From Geobacteraceae bacterium (GTDB lineage: Bacteria > Desulfobacterota > Desulfuromonadia > Geobacterales > Pseudopelobacteraceae), in the NCBI GenBank assembly GCA_013336525.1, contig JAAXTM010000001.1, positions 496,001 through 560,000 of the forward strand: DNA of 64,000 nt, written 5' to 3'. The position numbers and the translations under genes were made by a program. This document shows positions 15,991-23,666 of the stretch, in pieces. Within the stretch, counting starts at the first letter, position 1. Each line of letters opens with the position of its first letter. Under the pieces are notes generated by a model, which saw nothing but the letters and a program-made list of their open reading frames with translations, had not been told where the DNA came from and searched no databases.

Positions 15991-16899
15991 ATGATTGAAG
16001 CGATTCTGGTCGAAGGCCTGATCTATGGAATAATGGTGCTGGGAGTATTCATAACCTTCAGGGTACTGGATTTTCCGGATCTGACGGTTGATGGTTCGTT
16101 CCCGCTCGGTGCGGCACTGATGGTGCAGGGCATTCTGCTTGGCATGAACGGCTGGCTGGCTCTTCTGATTGCCTTTATCGGCGGAGTGATTGCCGGCGTT
16201 GTCACGGCACTGATTCATAACCACCTTAAAGTCCCCAACCTGCTGGCAGGCATTTTAACCATGACGATGCTGTACTCGATCAATATCCGCATCCTCGGCA
16301 ACCGTGCCAATGTCCCGGTACTTGACCAAGAGACACTTCTGTCCGACGTTTCAAGTCGCCTGTCAGGTGTAGTTCCGGATGAATACATCATGCTGTTGTT
16401 TTTCGTAGTTGTAGCCCTGGTCATCAAGCTGCTGGTCGACATGTTTTTCCGTACCGACCTTGGCATGACTATCGGAGCGATGGGAAACAATGAGCAGATG
16501 ATCATCTCTCAGGGAATCAACCCCAAAACTTTGAAAACTATCGGCCTCGGACTGTCGAACGGACTGGTAGCTGTCTCTGGTGCTTTTGCCGCACAGTACC
16601 TCGGTTTTGCCGATGTAGGACTCGGCCAGGGTATCATCATCTCGGGCCTCGCCTCGGTCATGATCGGCGAATTTTTGATCATGAAAAGCAATAAAATCGG
16701 CATACTGACTCTCTGTGCGCTGGCCGGTTCTGTTCTGTTCCATGCCGTCATGTACGTGGGACGCTATTACGGTTATGTCATCGATATGACCCCAAACGAC
16801 CTGAATCTTATTAAAGGTCTTCTGATTATTGTCCTGTTGATTATAACCCAGGCCAGAAAATTCAATATGGCAACCTTCAAAGCGATGGTGCAAAAATGA
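15991..16899 (+). CDS. ABC transporter permease, BPD_transp_2 type
   Basis: An integral membrane protein of about 302 residues with eight or more hydrophobic segments, of the branched-chain/simple-sugar permease type that pairs with ABC_sub_bind proteins. DFPDLTVDGSFPLGAAL near residue 28 is a recognisable segment of this subfamily. I place the start at 15991 (MIEAILVEGLIYGIM) because the longer frame begins within the terminator hairpin and its extra residues are polar. The stop overlaps the ATPase start by four bases (ATGA), so the two are translationally coupled. Confidence 0.88.
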   Translation: MIEAILVEGLIYGIMVLGVFITFRVLDFPDLTVDGSFPLGAALMVQGILLGMNGWLALLIAFIGGVIAGVVTALIHNHLKVPNLLAGILTMTMLYSINIRILGNRANVPVLDQETLLSDVSSRLSGVVPDEYIMLLFFVVVALVIKLLVDMFFRTDLGMTIGAMGNNEQMIISQGINPKTLKTIGLGLSNGLVAVSGAFAAQYLGFADVGLGQGIIISGLASVMIGEFLIMKSNKIGILTLCALAGSVLFHAVMYVGRYYGYVIDMTPNDLNLIKGLLIIVLLIITQARKFNMATFKAMVQK

Positions 16900-17690
16900 T
16901 AGCGATTAAAAATGCTGCCGTTATTTTTAACCAGGGTACGGTAAATGAGAATCAAGCCCTGCGCGATATTAACCTGAACGTCAAAGAAGGCGACTTCATC
17001 ACCATCATCGGCAGCAACGGTGCCGGGAAATCGACCCTCTTCAATCTGATTGCCGGTACGATTACCCCGGCAACAGGTTCCATCCACGTCAATGGCCGCA
17101 ATGTGACCCGCGAACCGGAATTCAAACGGGCTCAATACATCGGCAGAATCTTTCAGAACCCGCTGCTAGGCACCGCTTCAAACATGAGCCTCGAAGACAA
17201 CATGATGATCACCTACCGCAAGGGCTTCAAATGGCTCAAGCGGAGCCTTAACAACAAGATGCGTGAGTACTTCAGCTCAGAACTGGTCCAACTGAAGATG
17301 GGGCTGGAACAACGCATGAAGGAGAATCTGGTCATGTTTTCCGGCGGGCAGCGTCAGGCTTTGACCTTGCTTATGATGGTTCTATCCAAGCCCGCCCTTA
17401 TTCTTCTCGACGAGCACACAGCGGCACTTGACCCCAAGAATGCCGAGATCGTTCTGGAGTTGACTGACAAGTTTATCAAGGAGCACAAACTGACCTCCAT
17501 GATGATCACCCACAACATGAGCCACGCCATCGAGTACGGTAACCGCCTGCTGATGATGGATCAGGGGGAGATTATTTTCGATGTATCCGGTGACGCAAAG
17601 AAGGAACTGACCGTAGAAAAACTGATCGAAAAGTTTCATGAACTGCGCCATCACGGCTTTGAAAATGACCGGGCACTGCTTGCCGAATAG
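16896..17690 (+). CDS. ABC transporter ATP-binding protein
   Basis: A 264-residue nucleotide-binding subunit. It has Walker A (GSNGAGKST, residues about 39-47), the signature in the variant form FSGGQRQALTL, Walker B followed by the catalytic Glu (LILLDEHTAALDP) and the switch His (MMITHNMSHA). The Glu is followed by His rather than the usual Pro, as is common in the TrpZ-like subfamily. It completes the importer with the binding protein at 14925 and the permease at 15991. It should sit at the cytoplasmic face of the inner membrane as a dimer. Confidence 0.92.
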   Translation: MIAIKNAAVIFNQGTVNENQALRDINLNVKEGDFITIIGSNGAGKSTLFNLIAGTITPATGSIHVNGRNVTREPEFKRAQYIGRIFQNPLLGTASNMSLEDNMMITYRKGFKWLKRSLNNKMREYFSSELVQLKMGLEQRMKENLVMFSGGQRQALTLLMMVLSKPALILLDEHTAALDPKNAEIVLELTDKFIKEHKLTSMMITHNMSHAIEYGNRLLMMDQGEIIFDVSGDAKKELTVEKLIEKFHELRHHGFENDRALLAE

Positions 17691-17728
17691 CTTCTGGCAA
17701 CACCTGTTTTTGCACCAGCCAATATGCC

Positions 17729-17757
17729 TTGACTGGTCTGACCTTTTCTGAAATACT
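17729..17757 (+). promoter_or_regulatory. Candidate promoter of the polar amino acid ABC operon
   Basis: TTGACT at 17729, a 17-base spacer and AATACT at 17752-17757, about 43 bases before the next start codon. No terminator is visible between the previous ATPase gene and this site, so read-through from the first cassette is possible. Confidence 0.4.
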
Positions 17758-17799
17758 CTCGGCCGCTTTACCAAATCTTTGTCTGAGGAGATGAAAAAC

Positions 17800-18591
17800 A
17801 TGAAAAAAATGCTGCTGTTATTGTCGTGCCTCGTTCTGTCACTGTTTGCTGTCAGCGCCTTTGCCGGTGACGGTTCCTGGGACAAAGTCAAAAAAGATGG
17901 CAAACTTGTTATCGGCCTTGACGACTCTTTCCCTCCAATGGGCTACCGCCTGGCAGACGGCAAACTGGTCGGCTTCGATATCGATGCCGCTGAAGAGGTC
18001 GGCAAACGTCTCGGCATCAAGATCGAGTGGCAGCCAACCGCCTGGGACGGCGTGATTCACTCACTTGACGCCAAAAAATTCGACTGCATCTGGAATGGTA
18101 TGACCATCACCGAAGAACGCGCCAAACAGGTAGCCTTCAGCAAGCCTTACATCATGGACGGCCAGATCGCTATTGTTAATTTCAAGGAAAAGCGCTTCAA
18201 AAGCCTCAAGGATCTCAAAAACTATAAAGCCGGTACCCAGAAGGGCTCTTCAGGTATAGAGGCCGTCAAGAAACTGGCCAGCGCACCGACCGAGCTGAAG
18301 GAATATGCGGACTATCCAAAGGCCCTGCTTGACCTGGAAGCAGCCCGCATCGATGTGGTTGTGGTTGACAATGTCACCGGTCGCGACATGATTGCCAAAC
18401 GCCCCGGCAAGTTTAAAATCATCCCCGGCATGATCAGCAAAGAGCCGTTCGGTGTAGCTTTCCGCAAAGGCGACAGCGATCTGCGTGAAAAAGTGCAGCA
18501 GACTCTGGACAAAATGGTCAAGGATGGCGCAATGGCGAAGATTTCAAAGAAATGGTTTGCCGTAGACCTGACTAATCCAAAGAAATTTTAG
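17800..18591 (+). CDS. Polar amino acid ABC transporter, periplasmic binding protein
   Basis: A family-3 extracellular solute-binding protein of 263 residues. It has a signal peptide (MKKMLLLLSCLVLSLFAVSA, cleavage near AFAGD), then the typical KLVIGLDDSFPPMGYR and LVGFDIDAAEEVGKRLG, and the ligand-contact region WDGVIHSLDAKKFDCIWNGM with TITEERAKQVAFSKPY. These fix the amino acid-binding family (glutamine, histidine or cystine types), but the ligand cannot be read from the sequence. I choose ATG 17800 because GAGGAG ends nine bases before it, while the in-frame ATG at 17791 directly abuts that site. It is followed closely by its permease and ATPase. Confidence 0.92.
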   Translation: MKKMLLLLSCLVLSLFAVSAFAGDGSWDKVKKDGKLVIGLDDSFPPMGYRLADGKLVGFDIDAAEEVGKRLGIKIEWQPTAWDGVIHSLDAKKFDCIWNGMTITEERAKQVAFSKPYIMDGQIAIVNFKEKRFKSLKDLKNYKAGTQKGSSGIEAVKKLASAPTELKEYADYPKALLDLEAARIDVVVVDNVTGRDMIAKRPGKFKIIPGMISKEPFGVAFRKGDSDLREKVQQTLDKMVKDGAMAKISKKWFAVDLTNPKKF

Positions 18592-18606
18592 TACGTGAAG
18601 GTTTCG

Positions 18607-19617
18607 ATGAAATATCTAGCTGGCAGGGCCTTCGTGGCCCTGCTTTTTTTGTGGACGCTGACCGGAAGCTGTTTAGGAGCTGTTGATTACGACCAGCTTT
18701 TCCGCCAGTCCAGCGATTTAATGGCCCAGGGTGATCTCGACGGTGCACTGGAGCTGCTCAGACAGGTTCCGACACCTGCAGCCGGTGAAGAGGCCGGCGC
18801 CTTTGTCTCAAGCCGTATGCAGGCCGCCAGAATCCTGGCTTCGCAGGATGAAACGACAAGGGCACTTGCGGTCTGTCAGGAGGTTCTGAAGCTTTTCCCG
18901 GACAACAGCGAAGCGCGTAACTTCGTCGCCGCATTAAAAGATCAGCTCAAACCGGGCTGGCATACTGTCCTGTCTGATACTCTGCGTTTTCTGCCCTCCC
19001 TGGCCAAGGGCGCAGTCATGACGCTGCTGCTGGTGCTCTCTACCATGCTGGTTTCACCACTGGGTGGACTGTTAATCGCACTGGGGCGGATCAGCACCTT
19101 GCGGCCGGTTTCATGGCTTTGCTGGTTCATTATCTGGTTCTTTCGCGGCACCCCCCTGCTCCTGCAGCTGTTTTTCATCTACTATGGTCTCCCCTCACTC
19201 GGCATCACCCTTGCGCCGTTTACTGCTGCGGTAATCGGTCTCGGCTTGAACTATTCCGCATATCTGGGCGAGATCATCCGTGGTGCAATCCAGAGCATTG
19301 ATCACGGCCAGATGGAGGCAGCCAAGGCCATTGGCATGAGCTATGGCCAGGCCATGCGGCGGGTTATAATTCCCCAGACCTACAAACGTTTGATGCCGCC
19401 GATCGGCAACGAATTTATCGCCCTGATCAAAGACACCGCCCTCGTCTCAACCATCGCCATGGTTGAACTGATGCGCGCGGCAGATCAACTCTTTAACACC
19501 TATTTCAACATCACGGCACTGATGCTGGCAGCAGTTATCTATCTGGTGCTGACAACTATTTTCACCTTCATATTTGAAAAGATAGAGTACCGGGCGGGTA
19601 TTTATGAGCATCGCTAA
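18607..19617 (+). CDS. Amino acid ABC permease with N-terminal exported TPR-like domain
   Basis: The 336-residue product begins with a signal sequence (MKYLAGRAFVALLFLW, ending near CLGA) and a helical, TPR-like stretch at residues about 25-115 (YDQLFRQSSDLMAQGDLDGA, LAVCQEVLKLFPDNSEA). A HisM/GlnP-type permease with about five membrane helices follows; its EAA loop is visible in IDHGQMEAAKAIGMSYGQ. The added N-terminal domain should lie in the periplasm, where it could meet the binding protein. GTG 18595 is an alternative start, but GAAGG five bases before ATG 18607 favours the latter. The first codons coincide with a perfect intrinsic terminator (18623-18650). The stop overlaps the ATPase start by 14 bases. 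Confidence 0.88.
   Translation: MKYLAGRAFVALLFLWTLTGSCLGAVDYDQLFRQSSDLMAQGDLDGALELLRQVPTPAAGEEAGAFVSSRMQAARILASQDETTRALAVCQEVLKLFPDNSEARNFVAALKDQLKPGWHTVLSDTLRFLPSLAKGAVMTLLLVLSTMLVSPLGGLLIALGRISTLRPVSWLCWFIIWFFRGTPLLLQLFFIYYGLPSLGITLAPFTAAVIGLGLNYSAYLGEIIRGAIQSIDHGQMEAAKAIGMSYGQAMRRVIIPQTYKRLMPPIGNEFIALIKDTALVSTIAMVELMRAADQLFNTYFNITALMLAAVIYLVLTTIFTFIFEKIEYRAGIYEHR
18623..18650 (+). terminator. Intrinsic terminator embedded in the permease coding sequence
   Basis: A perfect 8-base stem (GCAGGGCC at 18623-18630, GGCCCTGC at 18636-18643) with a TTCGT loop is followed directly by seven T. It lies 32 bases after the binding-protein stop and inside codons 6-15 of the permease signal peptide, whose hydrophobic core is partly encoded by the T run. 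Confidence 0.8.
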
Positions 19618-20380
19618 TCAACCACTCCTGAAACTGGAGAACATAACCAAACGCTTCAAGAAACTGACAGCGGTTAATGGCGTTAATATGGAAGTTGCTC
19701 ACGGTGAGAAACTGGTTATTATCGGTCCTTCCGGTTCGGGCAAGTCTACCCTGCTCCGTTCGATTAATCTGCTTGAAGAGATTGACGAGGGAACCATTCA
19801 TTTTGAAGGAAATGAAGTCGGTTATGTACTGCGCAACGGCAAACGCCACCTTGACCACCCTCAGGCGATCAGCGCGTTACGGGCCGAGATCGGCATGGTA
19901 TTCCAGCATTTTCATCTTTTCCCGCACATGACTGTACTCGGTAACGTGATGGAAGGGCCGTTGACCGTGCAACGCAAATCAGTCGAAGAGGCCCGCTCCA
20001 TCGCAACAGATATGCTGATCAAGGTTGGCCTGTCCGACAAGCGCGATGTGTTTCCGGCCACCCTTTCAGGGGGGCAGAAGCAGCGGGTGGCAATTGCCCG
20101 CGCCCTGGCCATGCGCCCTAAGCTGATGCTGTTTGATGAACCAACCTCGGCCCTTGACCCGGAACTGGTCGGCGAAGTATTTGACACGATCCATACTCTG
20201 GCTGACGAGGGCATGACCATGATTATTGTTACCCATCACATGGGTTTTGCACGGGAACTGGCTGACCGGGTTATCTTCATGGAGTCGGGGAATTTTCTGG
20301 CCGAAGGGGCGCCAGAGGAGGTCTTCAGCAAGGCACACGACAATGAAAGAATCAGGGGTTTTCTTAATCGGCTTTTGTAA
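19604..20380 (+). CDS. Polar amino acid ABC transporter ATP-binding protein
   Basis: A 258-residue GlnQ/HisP-type ATPase. It has Walker A (GPSGSGKST, about residues 43-51), the Q-loop (GMVFQHFHLFPHMTVLGNV), the signature (LSGGQKQRVAIARALAM), Walker B (LMLFDEPTSALDPELVGEV) and the switch His (MIIVTHHMGFA). It starts inside the end of the permease gene and ends the operon. A bidirectional terminator follows at 20506-20541. It contains an insert between the Walker A and Q-loop regions (YVLRNGKRHLDHPQAISALR) that is somewhat longer than in E. coli GlnQ. Confidence 0.95.
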   Translation: MSIANQPLLKLENITKRFKKLTAVNGVNMEVAHGEKLVIIGPSGSGKSTLLRSINLLEEIDEGTIHFEGNEVGYVLRNGKRHLDHPQAISALRAEIGMVFQHFHLFPHMTVLGNVMEGPLTVQRKSVEEARSIATDMLIKVGLSDKRDVFPATLSGGQKQRVAIARALAMRPKLMLFDEPTSALDPELVGEVFDTIHTLADEGMTMIIVTHHMGFARELADRVIFMESGNFLAEGAPEEVFSKAHDNERIRGFLNRLL

Positions 20381-20505
20381 ATTTGGGTCTGTCGAGAATC
20401 TTTACAGTAATAATGTAGTATTTCGCTAAATTTGTCGGGTTATTAAGTCAACAACCGGCACATCACCTTTTTGGGCTACGACAGAGTGTAATGTTTTCCG
20501 ACAAA

Positions 20506-20541
20506 CAAGAAGAGGCACCGCAAATGCGATGCCTCTTCTTG
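20506..20541. terminator. Bidirectional terminator hairpin between convergent genes
   Basis: A 12-base arm (CAAGAAGAGGCA at 20506-20517) pairs perfectly with TGCCTCTTCTTG at 20530-20541. A further CGCA/TGCG pairing closes the loop after one mismatch. It serves the ABC operon on the plus strand and the PEP-CTERM gene on the minus strand. The T tract is short in both directions, but the stem is very stable. Confidence 0.75.
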
Positions 20542-20565
20542 TTAAGCTATATATAGAACAAGTTG

Positions 20566-21288
20566 TTATACGTTTTTGTTCATGCGGCGTTTGCCGAAGA
20601 CAGCAAGGCCAAGCATGCCAACACCAAGGAGCATCATGGTGCCTGGTTCTGGAACGGGAGTATTCGATCCTTCGGCATCGTGTGAAAAAGGTGCAAATTG
20701 TGTACTATAATCTGTACTTTTCAATGACCCATCCTTATTATATTTATTAAAAATATCTTCATTGTATAAGTCAAAATGAATCCCCAAGCCCGCATTCAAT
20801 CCAGAAATATCTACATCAAAGCTAGTTACGTACATACCGGTTCCAGCCGTTGGCGTAGACCCTGGATTATCTTGTGAATTGTATGGATTAAATTGTGAAG
20901 AAGGGAACACAAAACTAATTTCCTTATAAAAATCAGCAAATATTCCATGTGATCCGAGGTCTGGAAATAACGCATCAACAGGTGGAGTTCCGTAAATCAT
21001 ATCAGCTGTTACATTATAGACAATGTTGTTGATCTTAATCGAACCGTAATTAGACGCAATATTTGTTGAAGGCAATAGAGCTGCTGAGAGGAAATAAGTA
21101 TCACCTATAGTGTTATCTTTATCTTCATTTAATAGTGCATTAAGAGTGAAAATACTGCTGGGTGCTATAATAGTTTCAGTCGTAGTGTTATAAGCTCCTC
21201 CGACAATATCAAGCTGGAGTGCAGGAATTGCATAAGCCATTGTAGACATGCTCAGAATTGCGGCAATTGTCAAAATAATTTTTTTCAT
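20566..21288 (-). CDS. PEP-CTERM sorting-domain protein (240 aa)
   Basis: An exported protein with a signal peptide (MKKIILTIAAILSMSTMAYA) and a C-terminal PEP-CTERM tripartite signal: PVPEPGTMMLLGVGMLGLAV, then FGKRRMNKN. In known systems exosortase (EpsH-type) recognises this tail, removes it and delivers the protein to the cell surface, often in exopolysaccharide producers. The mature part is Asn/Thr/Ser-rich, with long strand-forming segments and no cysteine, like many PEP-CTERM proteins. No exosortase is present in the window. A sigma-54 promoter lies 70 bases upstream of the start and a terminator follows. The function of the mature domain is unknown. Confidence 0.92.
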   Translation of the reverse strand: MKKIILTIAAILSMSTMAYAIPALQLDIVGGAYNTTTETIIAPSSIFTLNALLNEDKDNTIGDTYFLSAALLPSTNIASNYGSIKINNIVYNVTADMIYGTPPVDALFPDLGSHGIFADFYKEISFVFPSSQFNPYNSQDNPGSTPTAGTGMYVTSFDVDISGLNAGLGIHFDLYNEDIFNKYNKDGSLKSTDYSTQFAPFSHDAEGSNTPVPEPGTMMLLGVGMLGLAVFGKRRMNKNV

Positions 21289-21359
21289 AGTTATTCTCCC
21301 TTTAGTACTGCTAATTCAAGTCAATAAGATGTAATTTGAGTTAATTTTGAAATTGTCAA

Positions 21360-21375
21360 TGCAATTCGGGAGCCA
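21360..21375 (-). promoter_or_regulatory. Sigma-54 (RpoN) promoter of the PEP-CTERM gene
   Basis: The minus strand reads TGGCTC, five bases, TTGCA, which matches the -24/-12 consensus TGGCAC-N5-TTGCA at ten of eleven positions with exact spacing. The predicted start of transcription is about 60 bases before the ATG at 21288. PEP-CTERM systems are known to be associated with a sigma-54-dependent regulator (PrsR), which fits. Confidence 0.75.
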
Positions 21376-21467
21376 ATTATTTAAATAGCTGATTTTGTGG
21401 AGTATAACCTATAAACTTTTCGACATTCTTTGTGTGTTGTAAAATAAATCGACAGTAGTGGCGAAAA

Positions 21468-22211
21468 TTACATAGTTGACCAGATCCCAATACCCATTTC
21501 AAGCGGAACATCCTTTTTGCCTGCAAAGAAGTTTTTCAACTGAAGCTTGTCATCGCTCAACTGAATGCCAACTTCAACACCATGGAAAACATCTGAAGAA
21601 CCCGCGCCATTGGAAAGCATCAGGACAGAAGTGTTCAACTGACGCAAGGTCCGATAAAACTCTGCAATGTTCTTGATATTTTCCGGGAAAAAATCTTCTA
21701 TCGGATCCAGAACAACAAGCTTTACCTTATAGTATTCGCAAAATTTCATCAGATATGTCAGCGTTTTGGTGTGGCCGCCGGTCATATCCACCAGATGGGA
21801 TTGGGTTCCGTAGCAGTCGTCGCACATCGAGATACAAGTCAGATTGTCGCCATTTTGCTCCAGCATATTATCAAAATCAGGCTCTGATTTCTGCCACTCG
21901 CGACAGAGTCGTTTAAAACGCCGGCAATTATCGTCGTCAGTATCCTGGGAGCTCAGATAAATGACATGACCTTGCTGACACTTGTATTTACCAAGAAAAG
22001 GCAGCCCGAGCGCGACAGACATAGCAGCCTGCATTGCCAGTGTAGATTTACCGTAGATGCCGTTTGTCTTTAGGCAGACCAGCGAATTGGCTGGGATTAT
22101 TTCCGCAATGGTGTATTCCTCCGGCTTCGGAGCGCTGACATCCCGTGTGGTCCATTCTTTAATGCCTATATGCTTGGCAAAGGGATTATCTTCCATCATC
22201 TTAAGTGCCAT
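21468..22211 (-). CDS. RepA-like AAA/RecA-fold ATPase (247 aa)
   Basis: A RecA-fold ATPase of the AAA_25/RepA-helicase type. The P-loop is TNGIYGKSTLAMQ (about residues 49-61), where the first Gly of the usual GxxxxGKS is Thr. The Walker B strand is VKLVVLDPIEDFF (about 173-185), with Asp followed by Pro and Glu two residues later. HVIYLSSQDTDDDNCRRF after Walker A matches the conserved strand of RepA-like hexameric ATPases. An Asn/Ser-rich sensor region (VLMLSNGAGSSDVF) follows. No DNA-binding domain, replication initiator or relaxase is nearby, so it may be a stand-alone remnant of a mobile element or a chromosomal ATPase of unknown job. GAGGAG precedes the ATG. Confidence 0.7.
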   Translation of the reverse strand: MALKMMEDNPFAKHIGIKEWTTRDVSAPKPEEYTIAEIIPANSLVCLKTNGIYGKSTLAMQAAMSVALGLPFLGKYKCQQGHVIYLSSQDTDDDNCRRFKRLCREWQKSEPDFDNMLEQNGDNLTCISMCDDCYGTQSHLVDMTGGHTKTLTYLMKFCEYYKVKLVVLDPIEDFFPENIKNIAEFYRTLRQLNTSVLMLSNGAGSSDVFHGVEVGIQLSDDKLQLKNFFAGKKDVPLEMGIGIWSTM

Positions 22212-22309
22212 AGTTCACTCCTCTTCAGTCAGTAACTCTACCTATATAATGCATTGAAACCTGGAGCAACCAATATTCATAGAAAGCCGGATTAGCACAG
22301 ATCTCGTGC

Positions 22310-22424
22310 CAGTCCCTTCTCCATGAGGGAGAAGGTGGCCGAAGGCCGGATGAGGGGAATTACAGCGCGGCATAATCCAACTTTGCCCCCTCACCCTAGC
22401 CCTCTCCCTCATGGAGAGGGGATT
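22310..22424. repeat. Inverted intergenic repeat of the CCCTCACCC/CTCTCCCTCATGG type
   Basis: The left arm (22310-22357) and right arm (22385-22424) are imperfect reverse complements sharing CCCCTCA and CTCCCTCATGGAGA. Sequences of this kind (CCCTCACCCTAGCCCTCTCC) are a very widespread intergenic repeat in proteobacteria. It occupies most of the 350-base gap before the phosphofructokinase gene. The remainder shows no gene. Confidence 0.75.
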
Positions 22425-22561
22425 GTTTATTTCGCAATATTGATAATTCCCATAAAATCATTTTTTAATTATCGGCGCTTGTGATATTGATTCAATCGAA
22501 TTACAAGAATAATTTCAACACAAACTTACCAATCGTATCGCATTTCAAGCGGAGGTAACAT

Positions 22562-23656
22562 ATGTCAAAACGAATGAAAATTTGTATTAATACCGGCGGC
22601 GGTGATGCGCCCGGGCTGAACGCCGTCATAGAGGCTGTCACCATGGCCGCCTATAACCGGCAATGGGAAGTATACGGTATCAAATGCGGCTACACCGGCC
22701 TCCTGAACACCGAAGAGATCATCACCCTGACTCCGGAAAAAGTTAACGGCATTGCCAGTATCGGCGGCACCATTCTTGGCACCACAAACAAGGGCAACCC
22801 TTTCATGATGCCGGTCTGCAACGCAGCCGGCGAATCGGAGCAGCGCGACCTGTCAGACAAGGTTATGGACAACTTCCGCCGTCTCCGCTTTGATGCCCTC
22901 GTTGCCGTCGGTGGTGACGGCAGCCTTGAGATTGCCCACCGCTTTGCCGAAAAGGGGATGCCGGTGATAGGCGTTCCCAAAACCATTGACAACGATATGG
23001 GTGGGACCGTCATTACCTTCGGATTTGATACGGCAGTCAGCATCGCCACCGAGGCGATCGACCGCCTGCACTCAACCGCCAAATCGCATGATCGGGTTAT
23101 GGTGGTGGAGGTAATGGGGCGCAATGCCGGTTTTATCGCCCTCAACAGCGGCATATCGGGCAATGCTGATGTGATTCTGATTCCGGAGATTCCGTTCGAT
23201 ATCGATAAAGTCTGTGACAAGATCATGGACAACGAGCTGCACGGCCATAAATATGCCATCGTCGTAGTAGCCGAAGGTGCGCTTCCAAAAGGGGGTGAAG
23301 TGATAACCAAAGGTACCGGAGAGGCCGGCCGCCAGCACGTGGTTCTGGGCGGCATTGCCGAATATGTGGCCAAAGAGGTCTCACGACGCACCGGCAAGGA
23401 CTCGCGTTCCATGGTGTTGGGTCACCTGCTGCGCGGCGGTTCCCCTACAACCTTCGACCGACTCCTCTCCTTGCGCTTTGGCGCAGCTGCCGTGCGGGCC
23501 ATCGAGCTGGGGAAATTTGACCATATGGTGTCACTCCAATCGCCAGATATCGCCCTGGTGCCTCTGGGAGAGGCGCTGGGGATACAAAAACGGGTCCGTG
23601 CCGATGGAGATACAGTGCTAACAGGACGTGATCTAGGGATATGTTTCGGAGATTAA
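22562..23656 (+). CDS. pfkA: 6-phosphofructokinase
   Basis: Phosphorylates fructose 6-phosphate to the 1,6-bisphosphate in glycolysis. The 364-residue length and motifs fit the mixed-substrate (group III) PfkA branch: TGGGDAPGLNAVI near the N-terminus, GGDGS for the phosphoryl donor, PKTIDNDMGGT for the catalytic loop and VEVMGRNAGFIAL. In ATP enzymes of the E. coli type the residue after GGD is Gly and the loop is PGTIDND; PPi enzymes have GGDD with PKTIDND. Here Gly and Lys are combined, so ATP is likely but PPi use cannot be excluded. AGCGGAGG precedes the ATG. The ferritin-like gene follows in 10 bases. Confidence 0.93.
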   Translation: MSKRMKICINTGGGDAPGLNAVIEAVTMAAYNRQWEVYGIKCGYTGLLNTEEIITLTPEKVNGIASIGGTILGTTNKGNPFMMPVCNAAGESEQRDLSDKVMDNFRRLRFDALVAVGGDGSLEIAHRFAEKGMPVIGVPKTIDNDMGGTVITFGFDTAVSIATEAIDRLHSTAKSHDRVMVVEVMGRNAGFIALNSGISGNADVILIPEIPFDIDKVCDKIMDNELHGHKYAIVVVAEGALPKGGEVITKGTGEAGRQHVVLGGIAEYVAKEVSRRTGKDSRSMVLGHLLRGGSPTTFDRLLSLRFGAAAVRAIELGKFDHMVSLQSPDIALVPLGEALGIQKRVRADGDTVLTGRDLGICFGD

Positions 23657-23666
23657 AGGAGACTAC

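Noticed and set aside
21468-22211. Integrated plasmid or phage suggested by the RepA-like ATPase
   Set aside because: No integrase, relaxase, attachment-site repeats or other mobile genes are visible around it.
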